A stretch of 64,000 nucleotides of DNA from Prolixibacter sp. SD074 (GTDB lineage Bacteria > Bacteroidota > Bacteroidia > Bacteroidales > Prolixibacteraceae), in contig NZ_BLAW01000001.1 in NCBI RefSeq assembly GCF_009617895.1, positions 3,773,001 through 3,837,000 of the forward strand, written 5' to 3'. How positions within the stretch are numbered: the first letter of the stretch is position 1; each line of letters begins with the position of its first letter. Shown here in pieces: positions 27,506-37,038 of this stretch. Under the pieces are notes generated by a model. That model was not told where the DNA came from. It worked only from the letters and a program-made list of their open reading frames with translations, and ran no database searches. A program made the translations under genes and the position numbers.

Positions 27506-29071
27506 ATGAATGAATTACTTGATCTATCCTTGGTTGACTGGTCGAGGGCCCAATTTGCCCTCACGGCGATGTACCATTGGTTGTTCGTGCCGCTGACACT
27601 CGGGATTACGTTTATTCTGGCGATCATGGAGACTATCTATGTAAAGACCGGAAATCCTGAGTGGAAAAAAATTACCAAATTCTGGATGAAAGTATTCGGG
27701 ATTAATTTTGCCATTGGTGTGGCAACCGGAATTATTTTGGAATTTGAATTTGGAACCAACTGGTCAACTTACTCCTGGTTTGTAGGCGACATCTTTGGCG
27801 CTCCTTTGGCCATCGAAGGTATCATGGCCTTTTTTATGGAGTCGACCTTTATTGCTGTGATGTTTTTCGGTTGGGAAAAGGTGAGCAAAAGGTTTCACCT
27901 TGTATCTACCTGGCTAACTGCATTAGGGGCCAATCTCTCGGCATTGTGGATATTGGTTGCCAATGGCTGGATGCAATTCCCGGTAGGAATGCAGTTTAAC
28001 CCGGATACGGCCAGGAATGAAATGGTCAATTTCTGGGATGTGTTTCTCTCCCCTGTAGCGACCAGCAAATTTTTGCACACCATCTTTTCCGGATTTGAAC
28101 TGGCATCCATTTTTGTCATTGGTATCTCTGCCTGGTACATTCTAAAAAAGAGAGAAGTTATTTTTGCCCGGAAAAGTATCCTGGTTTCAGCTGTTTTCGG
28201 TCTGATCAGCTCCGTTTTTGTGATTGGTTTCGGTCATTTCTCAACACAGCAGGTAGCCTACCACCAGCCTATGAAACTGGCTGCCATGGAAGGTCTTTAC
28301 CAAGGTAAGAATGGTCCCGGCCTGATTGCTATGGGAGTACTTTCTACCAAACAATCTGATCCTGAATATAAGCAACTGAAGAATTTCCTTTTTAGGGTCG
28401 AAATTCCCAGGGGCCTTTCTCTTCTCGCGTATTTTAATACCACCCAGTTTATGCCAGGAATTAAAGATTTACTGAATGGAAATAGTGAACACAATATTTT
28501 ATCGGCCCCTGAAAAGATTGTCCGGGGGAAGGAGGCCATCCAGCTTTTGAAGGATTATAAGATGGCTCTGGACAACGGGAACGCTGATGAGGCTACTCAG
28601 TTACGGGCAAAATTTATGTCTGACGATTTCCAGAAGAATTACTTCAAATATTTCGGGTATGGATATCTTAAGAGCCCAACTGATTTGATTCCCAGTATTC
28701 CTATGGTATTCTATAGTTTCCGCATCATGGTAATGTTGGGGACTTATTTTGTTTTCTTCTTCTTGTTTGCCTTTCTATGGGTTACCAGAGGCACACTCGA
28801 TAAGAAGAAATGGTTCCTTCGGTTGGCAATTATTACCATGCCGCTGGCTTACATAGCCTCGATGTCAGGTTGGACATTGGCCGAGGTTGGCCGTCAGCCT
28901 TGGGTAATTCAGGATCTGTTGCCAACGGTGGCAGCTGTGTCGCATATCAATGCGAGCGCTGTTCAGGTAACTTTCTGGCTGTTTGCCTTTGTATTCACGC
29001 TGCTGTTGATTGCCGAGGTGAAAATTATGGCGAAACAAATTAAAATCGGACCTAAAGACGGAGGACACTAA
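27506..29071 (+). CDS. cydA: Cytochrome bd quinol oxidase subunit I
   Basis: The 521-residue subunit carries all three hemes (b558, b595, d) and the quinol site of the high-affinity terminal oxidase in the inner membrane. Visible are RAQFALTAMYHWLFVPLTLG with the heme b595-ligand His (about 24), GIATGI-like helices, the quinol loop after QQVAYHQPMKLAAMEGLY, and the C-terminal WTLAEVGRQPW motif. It lets the cell respire or scavenge oxygen at very low tension, in keeping with nanaerobic growth in Bacteroidota. It is two bases from cydB. Confidence 0.97.
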   Translation: MNELLDLSLVDWSRAQFALTAMYHWLFVPLTLGITFILAIMETIYVKTGNPEWKKITKFWMKVFGINFAIGVATGIILEFEFGTNWSTYSWFVGDIFGAPLAIEGIMAFFMESTFIAVMFFGWEKVSKRFHLVSTWLTALGANLSALWILVANGWMQFPVGMQFNPDTARNEMVNFWDVFLSPVATSKFLHTIFSGFELASIFVIGISAWYILKKREVIFARKSILVSAVFGLISSVFVIGFGHFSTQQVAYHQPMKLAAMEGLYQGKNGPGLIAMGVLSTKQSDPEYKQLKNFLFRVEIPRGLSLLAYFNTTQFMPGIKDLLNGNSEHNILSAPEKIVRGKEAIQLLKDYKMALDNGNADEATQLRAKFMSDDFQKNYFKYFGYGYLKSPTDLIPSIPMVFYSFRIMVMLGTYFVFFFLFAFLWVTRGTLDKKKWFLRLAIITMPLAYIASMSGWTLAEVGRQPWVIQDLLPTVAAVSHINASAVQVTFWLFAFVFTLLLIAEVKIMAKQIKIGPKDGGH

Positions 29072-29073
29072 CC

Positions 29074-30210
29074 ATGTTTGAATCAATGAGTTATTTAACC
29101 CTCCAGCACTATTGGTGGGCCATCATATCACTTTTAGCTGCGTTACTTGTTTTCCTGATGTTTGTTCAGGGAGGCCAGACGCTGATTTACCGGCTGGGAA
29201 AAACCAGCAACGAGCGTACCATGATTGTCAACGCGCTTGGTCGCAAGTGGGAGTTTACGTTTACCACGCTGGTAACTTTTGGCGGGGCACTTTTCGCTTC
29301 GTTCCCGCTTTTCTATTCTACCAGCTTTGGCGGAGCCTACTGGGCCTGGATGGCCTTGTTATTTGCCTTTATCATTCAGGCTGTTTCGTATGAATTTCGG
29401 AGCCGGCCAAGTAATTTCCTGGGCAAGCGCACTTTCGACGTGTTCCTGTTTGTTAACGGATTGCTGGGAACCGTGCTCCTTGGCGTGGTAGTTGGAACAT
29501 TCTTCAACGGAGCCAACTTCTCGGTTAGCAACATGAACCTATCGCAATGGGAAAATCCGGCACACGGCCTGGAAGCTGTTTTGACATTCAGCAACGTGGC
29601 ATTGGGACTTGCAATATTTTTCCTGGCAAGAGTTCTGTCCCTTCTGTATTTCATGAACAGCATCGACCACGAAACTATTTTTCGGAATGCCAAGAAACAG
29701 TTGCTGTATAATACCATTCCATTTTTGGTATTCTTCCTCTACTTCGTGGTTCGTTTGCTTCTCATTAAAGGTTTTGCTTACGACCCCAAAACGTTTGAGG
29801 TATCGATGGAGCCATACAAGTACCTGCACAACTTTCTGCAGATGCCGGTAGTACTGATTATCTTCCTTGTTGGTGTAGTCGGGGTGCTTTGGGGCATCAT
29901 CAGTTCGCTGTTGAAAGACAAAACCAATGGAATCTGGTACGCCGGGATCGGAACAGTGCTCACCATATTTGCCCTGATGTTGGTTGCCGGTTACAATAAC
30001 ACCTGCTGCTATCCGTCGAATTTCGATTTGCAATCGTCGTTGACCATTGTAAATAGTTCATCATCGAAATATACCCTGACAGTGATGAGTTACGTTTCGT
30101 TGATGCTTCCTTTTGTACTGGCATATATTTGGTATGCCTGGAAAGCCATTAACCGCGAGAAAATCACCGAATCGGAAATTACCGGCGAGGGCGAAGGTCA
30201 TGTTTATTAA
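29074..30210 (+). CDS. cydB: Cytochrome bd quinol oxidase subunit II
   Basis: The 378-residue subunit has about eight to nine transmembrane helices and the family features YWWAIISLLAALLVFLMFVQGG near the N-terminus and YVSLMLPFVLAYIWYAWKAI near the C-terminus (each split by the membrane core). It stabilises CydA and the heme d site. It follows cydA by two bases and is followed by a short membrane ORF. Confidence 0.95.
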   Translation: MFESMSYLTLQHYWWAIISLLAALLVFLMFVQGGQTLIYRLGKTSNERTMIVNALGRKWEFTFTTLVTFGGALFASFPLFYSTSFGGAYWAWMALLFAFIIQAVSYEFRSRPSNFLGKRTFDVFLFVNGLLGTVLLGVVVGTFFNGANFSVSNMNLSQWENPAHGLEAVLTFSNVALGLAIFFLARVLSLLYFMNSIDHETIFRNAKKQLLYNTIPFLVFFLYFVVRLLLIKGFAYDPKTFEVSMEPYKYLHNFLQMPVVLIIFLVGVVGVLWGIISSLLKDKTNGIWYAGIGTVLTIFALMLVAGYNNTCCYPSNFDLQSSLTIVNSSSSKYTLTVMSYVSLMLPFVLAYIWYAWKAINREKITESEITGEGEGHVY

Positions 30211-30228
30211 ACCCAAAAATTTTAGTTT

Positions 30229-30342
30229 ATGTATTTGGAATCGATATTATGGTTGTTAAGCTGGCCGATACTTATCTACATCAGCTTGAAAGCAGTGCAG
30301 TATGCGCTCAAAAAATATGAGCATAAACTGGAGGAGGAATAA
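30229..30342 (+). CDS. CydX-like single-helix small membrane protein
   Basis: This unlisted ORF encodes 37 residues: MYLESILWLLSWPILIYISL, then KAVQYALKKYEHKLEEE. It has one hydrophobic helix (about residues 5-22) followed by a charged amphipathic tail, 18 bases after cydB and before the operon terminator. The size, topology, charged tail and position match CydX/CydS-type third subunits of cytochrome bd oxidase, though the sequence is not clearly similar to E. coli CydX. I infer that it is a subunit or assembly factor of this oxidase. Confidence 0.68.
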   Translation: MYLESILWLLSWPILIYISLKAVQYALKKYEHKLEEE

Positions 30343-30364
30343 TCCGGTTTGTATAAAATTATTC

Positions 30365-30396
30365 AAGGGCTGTCTTTGCGAAGATGGCCCTTTTTA
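30365..30396 (+). terminator. Intrinsic terminator of the cyd operon
   Basis: AAGGGCTGTCTT (30365-30376), loop TGCG, AAGATGGCCCTT (30381-30392) then T tract. It lies 22 bases after the 37-residue ORF, placing that ORF inside the operon. Confidence 0.88.
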
Positions 30397-30535
30397 GTTT
30401 GCAGAATTATTTATGAGGGAACAATAGGTAAGTAGCTTATTCCTGCTTTCGGGGGAAAGATTTTACGGAAATAACTGTTCGGCATAAAAGGGAATGAAAC
30501 AACTTTCCTACAGGTAAAGAAACCAGCAATGAAGC

Positions 30536-31270
30536 TCAAACAGACTTCTTCAGGCTAAGGGTGAAAGAGATAAGGATATACAATAAAATGGAAAGCGTGA
30601 TGCCATAGAAGCTGAAGAAATAGGTAAGCACAAGAACCATTAGCAGGAACAGGTAGCGTACCTGGTTACCACTCCATTTCAGGTTCTTAATCTTCAGTGA
30701 AAACATGGGTATTTCGGAAACGAGCAACAGCGACATCACTATCGTGAAAAAAAACAAACTGTAAGGCGAGAGCAGTATCCCGTCTAATACAGGCCTGTTT
30801 CCGTTTTCGGCAATCAGCGCCAGCGAAGCAAAAAAGATAGCATTGGCAGGTGTTGGCAACCCGATAAATGAGGTTGTTTGACGGTCATCGATATTGAATT
30901 TCGCCAGCCGCAACCCTGACATTACCGGTATAAAGAATGCGCTGAGTAAGAATACCCAGGTCAGCCATCCACCCGATGTCCCCACTAATGAAGATACATT
31001 ACCAAATAGCGCGTATTTCTGTAACGTTAGCACCATCATTCCGGGAGCCAGTCCGAATGATATCATATCAGCCAGTGAGTCCAGCTCTTTCCCGATAGGA
31101 GAATATGTTTTCAGTAAGCGGGCGCTCATTCCGTCGAAAAAGTCAAATACGGCGGCCAGAAACATCGTCAGCACGGCCAGGTTAATGTGCCCTTCGAGGG
31201 CAAACATAACAGAAAGACTACCACTGACAATATTAAGCGAAGTAACAAAATTCGGAATGTGTTTTCGCAT
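30536..31270 (-). CDS. pssA: CDP-diacylglycerol-serine O-phosphatidyltransferase
   Basis: The 244-residue membrane enzyme makes phosphatidylserine from CDP-diacylglycerol and serine. It has the CDP-alcohol phosphotransferase motif in AVFDFFDGMSARLLKTYSPIG (Asp-rich D-G-x2-A-R-x8-G...D), continuing GKELDSLADMISFGLAP. About seven hydrophobic segments follow. It is the last gene of a minus-strand run with psd and cdsA, so three successive steps to phosphatidylethanolamine are encoded together. Confidence 0.94.
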   Translation of the reverse strand: MRKHIPNFVTSLNIVSGSLSVMFALEGHINLAVLTMFLAAVFDFFDGMSARLLKTYSPIGKELDSLADMISFGLAPGMMVLTLQKYALFGNVSSLVGTSGGWLTWVFLLSAFFIPVMSGLRLAKFNIDDRQTTSFIGLPTPANAIFFASLALIAENGNRPVLDGILLSPYSLFFFTIVMSLLLVSEIPMFSLKIKNLKWSGNQVRYLFLLMVLVLTYFFSFYGITLSILLYILISFTLSLKKSV

Positions 31271-31293
31271 GATTACCTGAGCTTTTTGACGCG

Positions 31294-31947
31294 TTATTTC
31301 AGTTTAGCCAGAACGGTTTGACTTCCGGTAACGGCTTCGCACATGTCGGCTGTTATTTCAGTGCCAACAGGTAGGAACAGATCCACTCGGGAACCGAATT
31401 TAATGAAACCGAGTTCACCTCCTTGATCCATCGTGTCACCTTCTTTGGCGTAGGTAACAACCCTTTTGGCCATGGCGCCGGCAATTTGCCGGACCAAAAT
31501 TTCGGTACCATCTTCCATTTGAATAACGGTTGTGGTCCGTTCATTATCGGTTGATGATTTCGGCAGGTATGCCGACATGTATCGTCCTTTGTGATGCTTT
31601 ACGTATTTAATTTTCCCGGCAACGGGTAACCAGTTAGCATGCACATTGAACAGTGACATGAAAACGGAAACCTGTAATCTCCGATCCTGAAAATATTCCG
31701 TTTCAGTGGTTTCCTCAATGGCTACAATCAGTCCGTCCGCCGGAGCCAGAATGGTTTTGTTCCCACGATTAATTTCCCGGTCGGGATATCGGAAAAAACG
31801 AATGGTAAATACAAGTACCGACGTTGAAATCAACAACATAAACGCGAAGAAATAAGGTTCTCCACTTTCCCATACGAGGCCGTTCAGTAACGCCCAAATC
31901 AGCACTGCTACTGCAATAATGGCATAGCCTTCTTTGTGTATTCTCAT
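31294..31947 (-). CDS. psd: Phosphatidylserine decarboxylase (PSD-A type)
   Basis: The 217-residue proenzyme converts phosphatidylserine to phosphatidylethanolamine. It has two N-terminal hydrophobic segments, APADGLIVAIEE, NVHANWLPVAGKI and the C-terminal self-cleavage site in FIKFGSRVDLFLP, where the Gly-Ser bond is processed to give the pyruvoyl group. The short length is that of the A-type family common in Bacteroidota. It is 23 bases from pssA. Confidence 0.93.
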   Translation of the reverse strand: MRIHKEGYAIIAVAVLIWALLNGLVWESGEPYFFAFMLLISTSVLVFTIRFFRYPDREINRGNKTILAPADGLIVAIEETTETEYFQDRRLQVSVFMSLFNVHANWLPVAGKIKYVKHHKGRYMSAYLPKSSTDNERTTTVIQMEDGTEILVRQIAGAMAKRVVTYAKEGDTMDQGGELGFIKFGSRVDLFLPVGTEITADMCEAVTGSQTVLAKLK

Positions 31948-31989
31948 GGTTGGTCTTAAACGTGCTGGGCAAATTTACGTAAATATTGT

Positions 31990-32814
31990 TCAGCGAAGAA
32001 ATACAAGAATAAAATATACCATAGGAATAGCTGTTAGAATGCTATCAAAACGGTCGAGCAGGCCACCGTGTCCCGGCATAAAACTTCCCGAATCTTTTAC
32101 CCCTAAGCTTCTTTTAAACATGGATTCAATGAGGTCGCCGAAGGTACCGGCCACCACGGTAATAGCTGCAATAATGGCCAGCGGGAAGAAACTATACTGT
32201 TCCCAGAACTGAGCCAGCATAGCTGCCACAATAATGGCGGCTGCCAGTCCGCCGAAGAAACCTTCCCACGATTTTTTGGGAGAAATACGTTCGAACAGCC
32301 GGTGTTTCCCAAATTGCGAACCAATCAGGTAGGCGCCTGAATCGTTGGCCCAAATGAAAAACAGAAGGCTGAGCAATATTTTAGGCTCATAGGTGTAACC
32401 CATTCCTCTGGGAAATACAAAGAAGTTGAGTAGGGCAAATGGAACCGAAATGTATATCACCCCAATGGCCGTATAGGCAATATTCCGGAAAGGCATTTCC
32501 ATGGATTTATTGCGATAAAGTTCGGCAATAAACAGGGAAAGCATTAGAGGGATCAACGTTAAAAGCCATGCTTCCGACAAGGCTCCCCGCGCGACAAAAA
32601 AGGATACCAAAAAAAGAACAATGCCGGCAAATATTCCAAGTTTCTGATGAGGGACCGCACCGGATTTGGCCAACAAATCGTAAAATTCTTTCAATGTAAA
32701 ACTACTAATGAAAACAAATAACAGGGAAAAGGTATAGGGGCTTATCCAGGTTGCCCCGATAAGCACAGCTACAAACATAGTTCCCCAAAGAGTACGGACT
32801 TTAAGATCGTTCAA
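31990..32814 (-). CDS. cdsA: Phosphatidate cytidylyltransferase
   Basis: The 274-residue integral membrane enzyme makes CDP-diacylglycerol from phosphatidate and CTP. The C-terminal signature is visible in SMFKRSLGVKDSGSFMPGHG and GGLLDRFDS, and the KKSWEGFFGG loop precedes it. Its start overlaps the end of the DUF2007 gene by four bases (ATGA-type). It supplies the substrate used by PssA encoded downstream. Confidence 0.95.
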   Translation of the reverse strand: MNDLKVRTLWGTMFVAVLIGATWISPYTFSLLFVFISSFTLKEFYDLLAKSGAVPHQKLGIFAGIVLFLVSFFVARGALSEAWLLTLIPLMLSLFIAELYRNKSMEMPFRNIAYTAIGVIYISVPFALLNFFVFPRGMGYTYEPKILLSLLFFIWANDSGAYLIGSQFGKHRLFERISPKKSWEGFFGGLAAAIIVAAMLAQFWEQYSFFPLAIIAAITVVAGTFGDLIESMFKRSLGVKDSGSFMPGHGGLLDRFDSILTAIPMVYFILVFLR

Positions 32815-33026
32815 TTTTCCCCGCTTTTCAGATTTTTAACGATGTCCAGCGCTTGCTCTTCATCTTCTTCGCGGACATAAACTTCGATGTCGCCAAAAGT
32901 AGTAAAAGTTGAATCTTTATGATTCATGATAAGCGCTTCAATTCCGCTTTCTTCGAGCAGGTCTTTGGCCATCTGAGCCTTAAAGTCCTGTCCGGTCATG
33001 AAAATTTGTTTCCATCCTTTTTCCAT
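32811..33026 (-). CDS. DUF2007 domain protein
   Basis: The 71-residue soluble protein fits DUF2007: an N-terminal strand KQIFMTGQDFKAQMAKDLLE, IEALIMNHKDST, and IEVYVREEDEEQALDIVK at the end, giving a PII-like alpha/beta fold. Such domains may bind a small signal ligand, but this has not been shown for this family. It overlaps cdsA by four bases, so it is translated with it. Confidence 0.85.
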   Translation of the reverse strand: MEKGWKQIFMTGQDFKAQMAKDLLEESGIEALIMNHKDSTFTTFGDIEVYVREEDEEQALDIVKNLKSGEN

Positions 33027-33044
33027 AACAATCCCTTTTTTTGT

Positions 33045-33698
33045 TTATTTATGTTCCGTTAGCAAAACATGCACCGCTTTGGGACCATGTGCGCCCATTA
33101 CCAATGTTTTCTCAATATCGGCTGTTCGGCTGGGGCCTGCAATATGCGTTATCTGCGACGGAAGGTTTTCACCGTATTGCTCTTCCATTTTGATAAGTGC
33201 CTCTTCCAGTGTTCTGACAAGTTGATTAGGGCTGGCCATAACCATGTGCACGGCGGGAAAGAAATGTAGCTTTCGTCCGCTGGCGCTACCCGAATGTACT
33301 AATACTCCTCCGGTTTCAGCAATCAGGCATTCACAGCCGGTAAGTGTTGCTTCGGTTTCCGGGAAACGCTGCATGTCTGAAGTTACCTCTAAACCGGCAT
33401 CTTTCAAAATTTCTGTCAGTTCATTATCGCGACAAAATACGAATGGCCATCTATAGTGGTCATGGAGTTTGTTCAACGTATTAAGCAGCTCTTCCCGATT
33501 TTTAACCGAATGAAATGTGCCTTGTATTTTCTCCAGTTCCTGTTGAAACTGTTCGGTTAATGGCAGTTCAGAAACAGGAAAAACCGGAGAGGGCTTTTCC
33601 TGCGCCTTTCCGGTTATTTCATTTTGGTCGTTTTTCTGCCCGGGGGCAGAATTTTTTATCCTTTCAAGTATTTGTCCCCTGGCACCGGGCTTTTTCAT
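33045..33698 (-). CDS. LUD-domain protein (LutC/YkgG family)
   Basis: The 217-residue protein has a variable charged N-terminus and a LUD domain (about residues 60-215) with ATLTGCECLIAETGGVLVHSG and ITHIAGPSRTADIEKTLVMGAHGP. LutC is part of the LutABC iron-sulfur lactate oxidase, but lutA and lutB are absent here. The gene starts one base after ftsH and is followed by the DUF2007 gene, a conserved arrangement in Bacteroidota, so a function apart from lactate oxidation is possible. Confidence 0.85.
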   Translation of the reverse strand: MKKPGARGQILERIKNSAPGQKNDQNEITGKAQEKPSPVFPVSELPLTEQFQQELEKIQGTFHSVKNREELLNTLNKLHDHYRWPFVFCRDNELTEILKDAGLEVTSDMQRFPETEATLTGCECLIAETGGVLVHSGSASGRKLHFFPAVHMVMASPNQLVRTLEEALIKMEEQYGENLPSQITHIAGPSRTADIEKTLVMGAHGPKAVHVLLTEHK

Positions 33699-33699
33699 G

Positions 33700-35790
33700 T
33701 CAGGCAGTTTCTTTGTTATCCTTTGGCGAATCTTTCGGAGCGGTAGTTGGAGGCGAAGTCAGTGGTTTGTTTTCACTGTTATCTGCCATTGGAACTTCCA
33801 TCTTTTTTTCAGGACCTTTCTGATCATCCCAAGGGCGGGGGCCAAAAATCGCTTCCAAATCTTCCGAGAAGATAACCTCACGTTCCAGTAATTTTTCAGC
33901 CAGTTGCTTATGTCCTTCAGCGTTGTCGGCCAGGATCTTCCGAGCCCGCTGATACTGAACATCAATCAGATCTTTAATCTCGTGATCAATCAATTCAGCC
34001 GTATGTTCACTATACGGTTTGCTGAAACTGTAATCCGACTGCCCGGTGGAATCGTAGAAACTTACATTTCCTACCGCATCGCTCATTCCGAAATAGCAAA
34101 CCATAGCGTACGTTGTTTTGTATACTTTCTCCAGGTCATTTTGTGCACCGGAAGAGATGGTACCAAATACGTTTTCTTCCGCGGCCCGGCCTCCGAGTGT
34201 CGCGCAAACTTCATCCAGCATCTGTTCACGCGTAGTAATCTGTCTTTCTTCAGGAAGATACCAGGCTGCACCTAAGGCTTTTCCACGGGGGACAATGGTT
34301 ACTTTCACCAGCGGATGCGCGTGCTCCAGCAGCCAACTAACGGTAGCGTGTCCCGCTTCGTGGTAAGCAATAGTTGCTTTCTCATTCGGCGATATAATTT
34401 TATTTTTCTTCTCGAGTCCACCAATGATTCGGTCAACCGCATCGAGGAAGTCCTGTTTTTGTACTGTTTCCTTCAACCGACGGGCAGCAATCAATGCAGC
34501 TTCGTTACAAACATTGGCTATATCGGCTCCTGAGAATCCGGGCGTTTGTTTAGCAAGGAAAGCAACATCCACATCTTCTCCTTTCCGCAAAGGTTTCAGG
34601 TGTACCTGGAAGATCTCTTTTCGTTCGTTGATGTCTGGTAGTTCTACATGAATCTGGCGGTCGAAACGTCCGGCACGCATCAGGGCACGGTCGAGGACAT
34701 CGGCCCGGTTGGTGGCTGCCAGAATAATGACTCCGGAGTTGGTATCGAACCCATCCATTTCGGTCAGCAACTGGTTCAGCGTATTCTCTCGCTCGTCGTT
34801 GGAGCCCATATTGGGATTTCGTCCACGTGCACGTCCAATGGCGTCAATCTCATCGATGAAGACGATACACGGAGCCTTCTCTTTAGCTTGTTTAAACAGG
34901 TCACGTACACGCGACGCACCAACCCCCACGAACATTTCGACAAAGTCGGAACCTGACATGGAGAAGAAGGGAACATTGGCTTCACCGGCTACGGCACGGG
35001 CCAGCAAGGTTTTCCCGGTCCCGGGAGGTCCAACCAGTAACGCCCCTTTCGGGATTTTTCCTCCCAGCTTGGTGTATCGGCCGGGGTTCCTCAGGAATTC
35101 CACAATTTCCTCGATTTCCTGTTTCGCTTCGGCGAGTCCGGCAACATCTTTGAAAGTTGTGCTGACATGAGAATCTTTGTCAAAAACTTTTGCCTGCGAT
35201 TTCCCGACATTGAAGATATTCGAACCCGCGCCGCCTCCGGCACCACGGCTCATTCGGCGGAAAATCCACCACCAGATACCGATCAGCAACAAAATGGGCA
35301 GTATCCAGCTCATCACTTCCATGAAAATGTCCCGTCGTGTTTCGTAGGTCAGAATTACCTGATCCTTTTCGGGAAGATCTGCTTGAACTTGTTTCAGGTT
35401 TTGCTCGAATGTGTCGACTGAACCGATGATAAAGTAAAACTGAGGCCCTGCCTGACTGGGAGTGCCGAAACCCTGGTCGAATTTCGATTTGTATTTTTCA
35501 TAAGCGCTATCTTTCAGGAATATTTCAGCCCTCTCGCGGTTAACGACCACTATTTTCTTAATGTCACCATTCTTCAGCATGGTGTTTTTCACTTCTCGCC
35601 AATTGGTTTCGACAGGAGAACCACCCGAACGAAAATACTGAAGCGCAATGAAGATCAGGATAATAATCCCGTAAACATAAATGGGATTAAACTTAGGGTT
35701 AAAGCGACCTTTTCCACCGCCACCTTGCGGCTTTTTATTGTTATTCGGCGTGCCCGATCCGTTATTCTTTTTGATGTTATTATCAGCCAT
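33700..35790 (-). CDS. ftsH: ATP-dependent zinc metalloprotease FtsH
   Basis: The 696-residue membrane protease has a glycine- and asparagine-rich N-terminus, two transmembrane helices (about residues 30-48 and 155-172) around a periplasmic domain, the AAA+ module with [15 protein letters not shown] and [10 protein letters not shown], the SRH region RPGRFDRQI-like ([12 protein letters not shown]), and the zinc site HEAGH in [13 protein letters not shown]. It degrades membrane and regulatory proteins. The frame opens at 35814 inside rsfS, but the ATG at 35790 (MADNNIKKN) fits better. Confidence 0.96.
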   Translation of the reverse strand: MADNNIKKNNGSGTPNNNKKPQGGGGKGRFNPKFNPIYVYGIIILIFIALQYFRSGGSPVETNWREVKNTMLKNGDIKKIVVVNRERAEIFLKDSAYEKYKSKFDQGFGTPSQAGPQFYFIIGSVDTFEQNLKQVQADLPEKDQVILTYETRRDIFMEVMSWILPILLLIGIWWWIFRRMSRGAGGGAGSNIFNVGKSQAKVFDKDSHVSTTFKDVAGLAEAKQEIEEIVEFLRNPGRYTKLGGKIPKGALLVGPPGTGKTLLARAVAGEANVPFFSMSGSDFVEMFVGVGASRVRDLFKQAKEKAPCIVFIDEIDAIGRARGRNPNMGSNDERENTLNQLLTEMDGFDTNSGVIILAATNRADVLDRALMRAGRFDRQIHVELPDINERKEIFQVHLKPLRKGEDVDVAFLAKQTPGFSGADIANVCNEAALIAARRLKETVQKQDFLDAVDRIIGGLEKKNKIISPNEKATIAYHEAGHATVSWLLEHAHPLVKVTIVPRGKALGAAWYLPEERQITTREQMLDEVCATLGGRAAEENVFGTISSGAQNDLEKVYKTTYAMVCYFGMSDAVGNVSFYDSTGQSDYSFSKPYSEHTAELIDHEIKDLIDVQYQRARKILADNAEGHKQLAEKLLEREVIFSEDLEAIFGPRPWDDQKGPEKKMEVPMADNSENKPLTSPPTTAPKDSPKDNKETA

Positions 35791-35797
35791 ATAAAGT

Positions 35798-36175
35798 TCA
35801 ACTTTCTGATTCAATTTGTATAATCAGGGCATCGGCCCATAGTTCTTCCAGATCATAAAACCTTCGGTACTGTTCCTGGAAAACATGCACCATCACATCG
35901 CCATAGTCAAGCAAAATCCATTGAGCATTTTGATATCCATCTTTATGCCAAACCCTGGTATTTTCAATTTCCTCGACGGTTTCTTCAACTGAATGGGCAA
36001 TCGAATCGGTGTGGGTATTGGAATTTCCGTGACAAATAATGAAATTGTCACACTCTGTGTTTCCCAATTTCTTCAGATCAATATTTATGATATCGAGGCC
36101 TTTCTTGCGGCGTATCCCTTCAACAATTGCCTCGATAAGATGTTCGGAATCGCTGTCCCGGGCCTTATTCACCAT
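35798..36175 (-). CDS. rsfS: Ribosomal silencing factor RsfS
   Basis: The 125-residue protein (RsfS/YbeB/Iojap) binds uL14 and blocks joining of the ribosomal subunits in starvation. It shows IVEGIRRKKGLDIINIDLKK, CDNFIICHGNSNTHTDSIA and EGxxNAQWILLDYGDVMVHVF-like segments (here GYQNAQWILLDYGDVMVHVF). It opens the seven-gene minus-strand run rsfS-ftsH-LUD-DUF2007-cdsA-psd-pssA. Confidence 0.95.
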   Translation of the reverse strand: MVNKARDSDSEHLIEAIVEGIRRKKGLDIINIDLKKLGNTECDNFIICHGNSNTHTDSIAHSVEETVEEIENTRVWHKDGYQNAQWILLDYGDVMVHVFQEQYRRFYDLEELWADALIIQIESES

Positions 36176-36193
36176 GTATTGAATTTAAAATTA

Positions 36194-36201
36194 CAAAGAT
36201 A
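36194..36201 (-). promoter_or_regulatory. -7 promoter element for the rsfS-ftsH run
   Basis: TATCTTTG on the minus strand (36201 to 36194) matches TAnnTTTG and predicts a short leader before the rsfS start at 36175. The upstream TTTTACA (36227-36221) is a weak -33 candidate. AGATCGC (36214-36220) and GCGATCT (36230-36236) form a seven-base dyad overlapping it, a possible operator in the rsfS/birA divergent region. Confidence 0.5.
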
Positions 36202-36291
36202 ATTTTTTTAACCAGATCGCTGTAAAATTGCGATCTTGTTAAGTTATTGAAAAATTCGTTGCCATCTTTACATCCAAAATGTAATTACAAC

Positions 36292-37038
36292 ATGCGCACA
36301 ATCATTGGCAATCAGATCGAACATCTGAGCCGGACAGACTCAACCAATAACCATGCCAGCAGGCAACTCATGACAAAACGTCTGCCGGAAGGAATTGTTT
36401 ACTCAACTTCGGCCCAGGAAAAAGGTAGAGGACAAGTAAATCAACATTGGGAGAGTGAGCCAGGGAAAAATATAACCGTGAGTGTTGTCCTTTATCCGGA
36501 ATTTGTCCCTATTCTCAGTCAGTTCTTAATATCGAAAGCGGTTGCTCTGGCAGTCTATGATTTTGTGAGTGTTTATGTGCCAGATGTGCACATCAAATGG
36601 CCCAACGATATATATGTGGGTAAAAAGAAAATTGCCGGAACGCTGATAGAGAATTCCCTGCGCGAAGGAATTATATCGTCGAGCATTGTAGGCATTGGGC
36701 TGAATATTAATCAAAGGTTATTTGTGAGTGATGCGCCGAATCCGGTTTCATTGGCATTACTAACAAATAAAGGATTTAACCTGGATGATTGCCTGGAGGA
36801 ACTTTGCGATCGATTGGATGACTGGTATATGCAGTTAAAAGCCGGTGAAGTTCAGAAAATCGATGAAACTTACGAGCGAAGATTATTCCGGATGAACGAA
36901 TGGGCATCGTATGGAGCAGGAGAAGAATCGTTCGAAGGAAGAATTACAGGTGTCGATGAAATTGGACGTTTGGTGATTGAAAAACGGGATGGTACCAAAC
37001 AACAATTCCACCTGAAGGAGGTGGAATTTATCATTTGA
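36292..37038 (+). CDS. birA: Biotin-[acetyl-CoA-carboxylase] ligase
   Basis: The 248-residue enzyme activates biotin with ATP and attaches it to the biotin carboxyl carrier protein. It has IEHLSRTDSTNNHA, the biotinyl-AMP site seen here as STSAQEKGRGQVNQHWESEP, the KWPNDIYVGKKKIAGTLIE segment, and a C-terminal SH3-like domain (GRITGVDEIGRLVIEK). There is no N-terminal HTH, so it is not expected to be a repressor. The frame is open back to a TTG at 36247; the ATG at 36292 is preferred. Confidence 0.94.
   Translation: MRTIIGNQIEHLSRTDSTNNHASRQLMTKRLPEGIVYSTSAQEKGRGQVNQHWESEPGKNITVSVVLYPEFVPILSQFLISKAVALAVYDFVSVYVPDVHIKWPNDIYVGKKKIAGTLIENSLREGIISSSIVGIGLNINQRLFVSDAPNPVSLALLTNKGFNLDDCLEELCDRLDDWYMQLKAGEVQKIDETYERRLFRMNEWASYGAGEESFEGRITGVDEIGRLVIEKRDGTKQQFHLKEVEFII

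Noticed and set aside
33045-33698. Lactate utilisation operon (lutABC)
   Set aside because: Only the LUD-domain gene is present, inside the rsfS-ftsH-cdsA run, with no iron-sulfur LutA or LutB gene.
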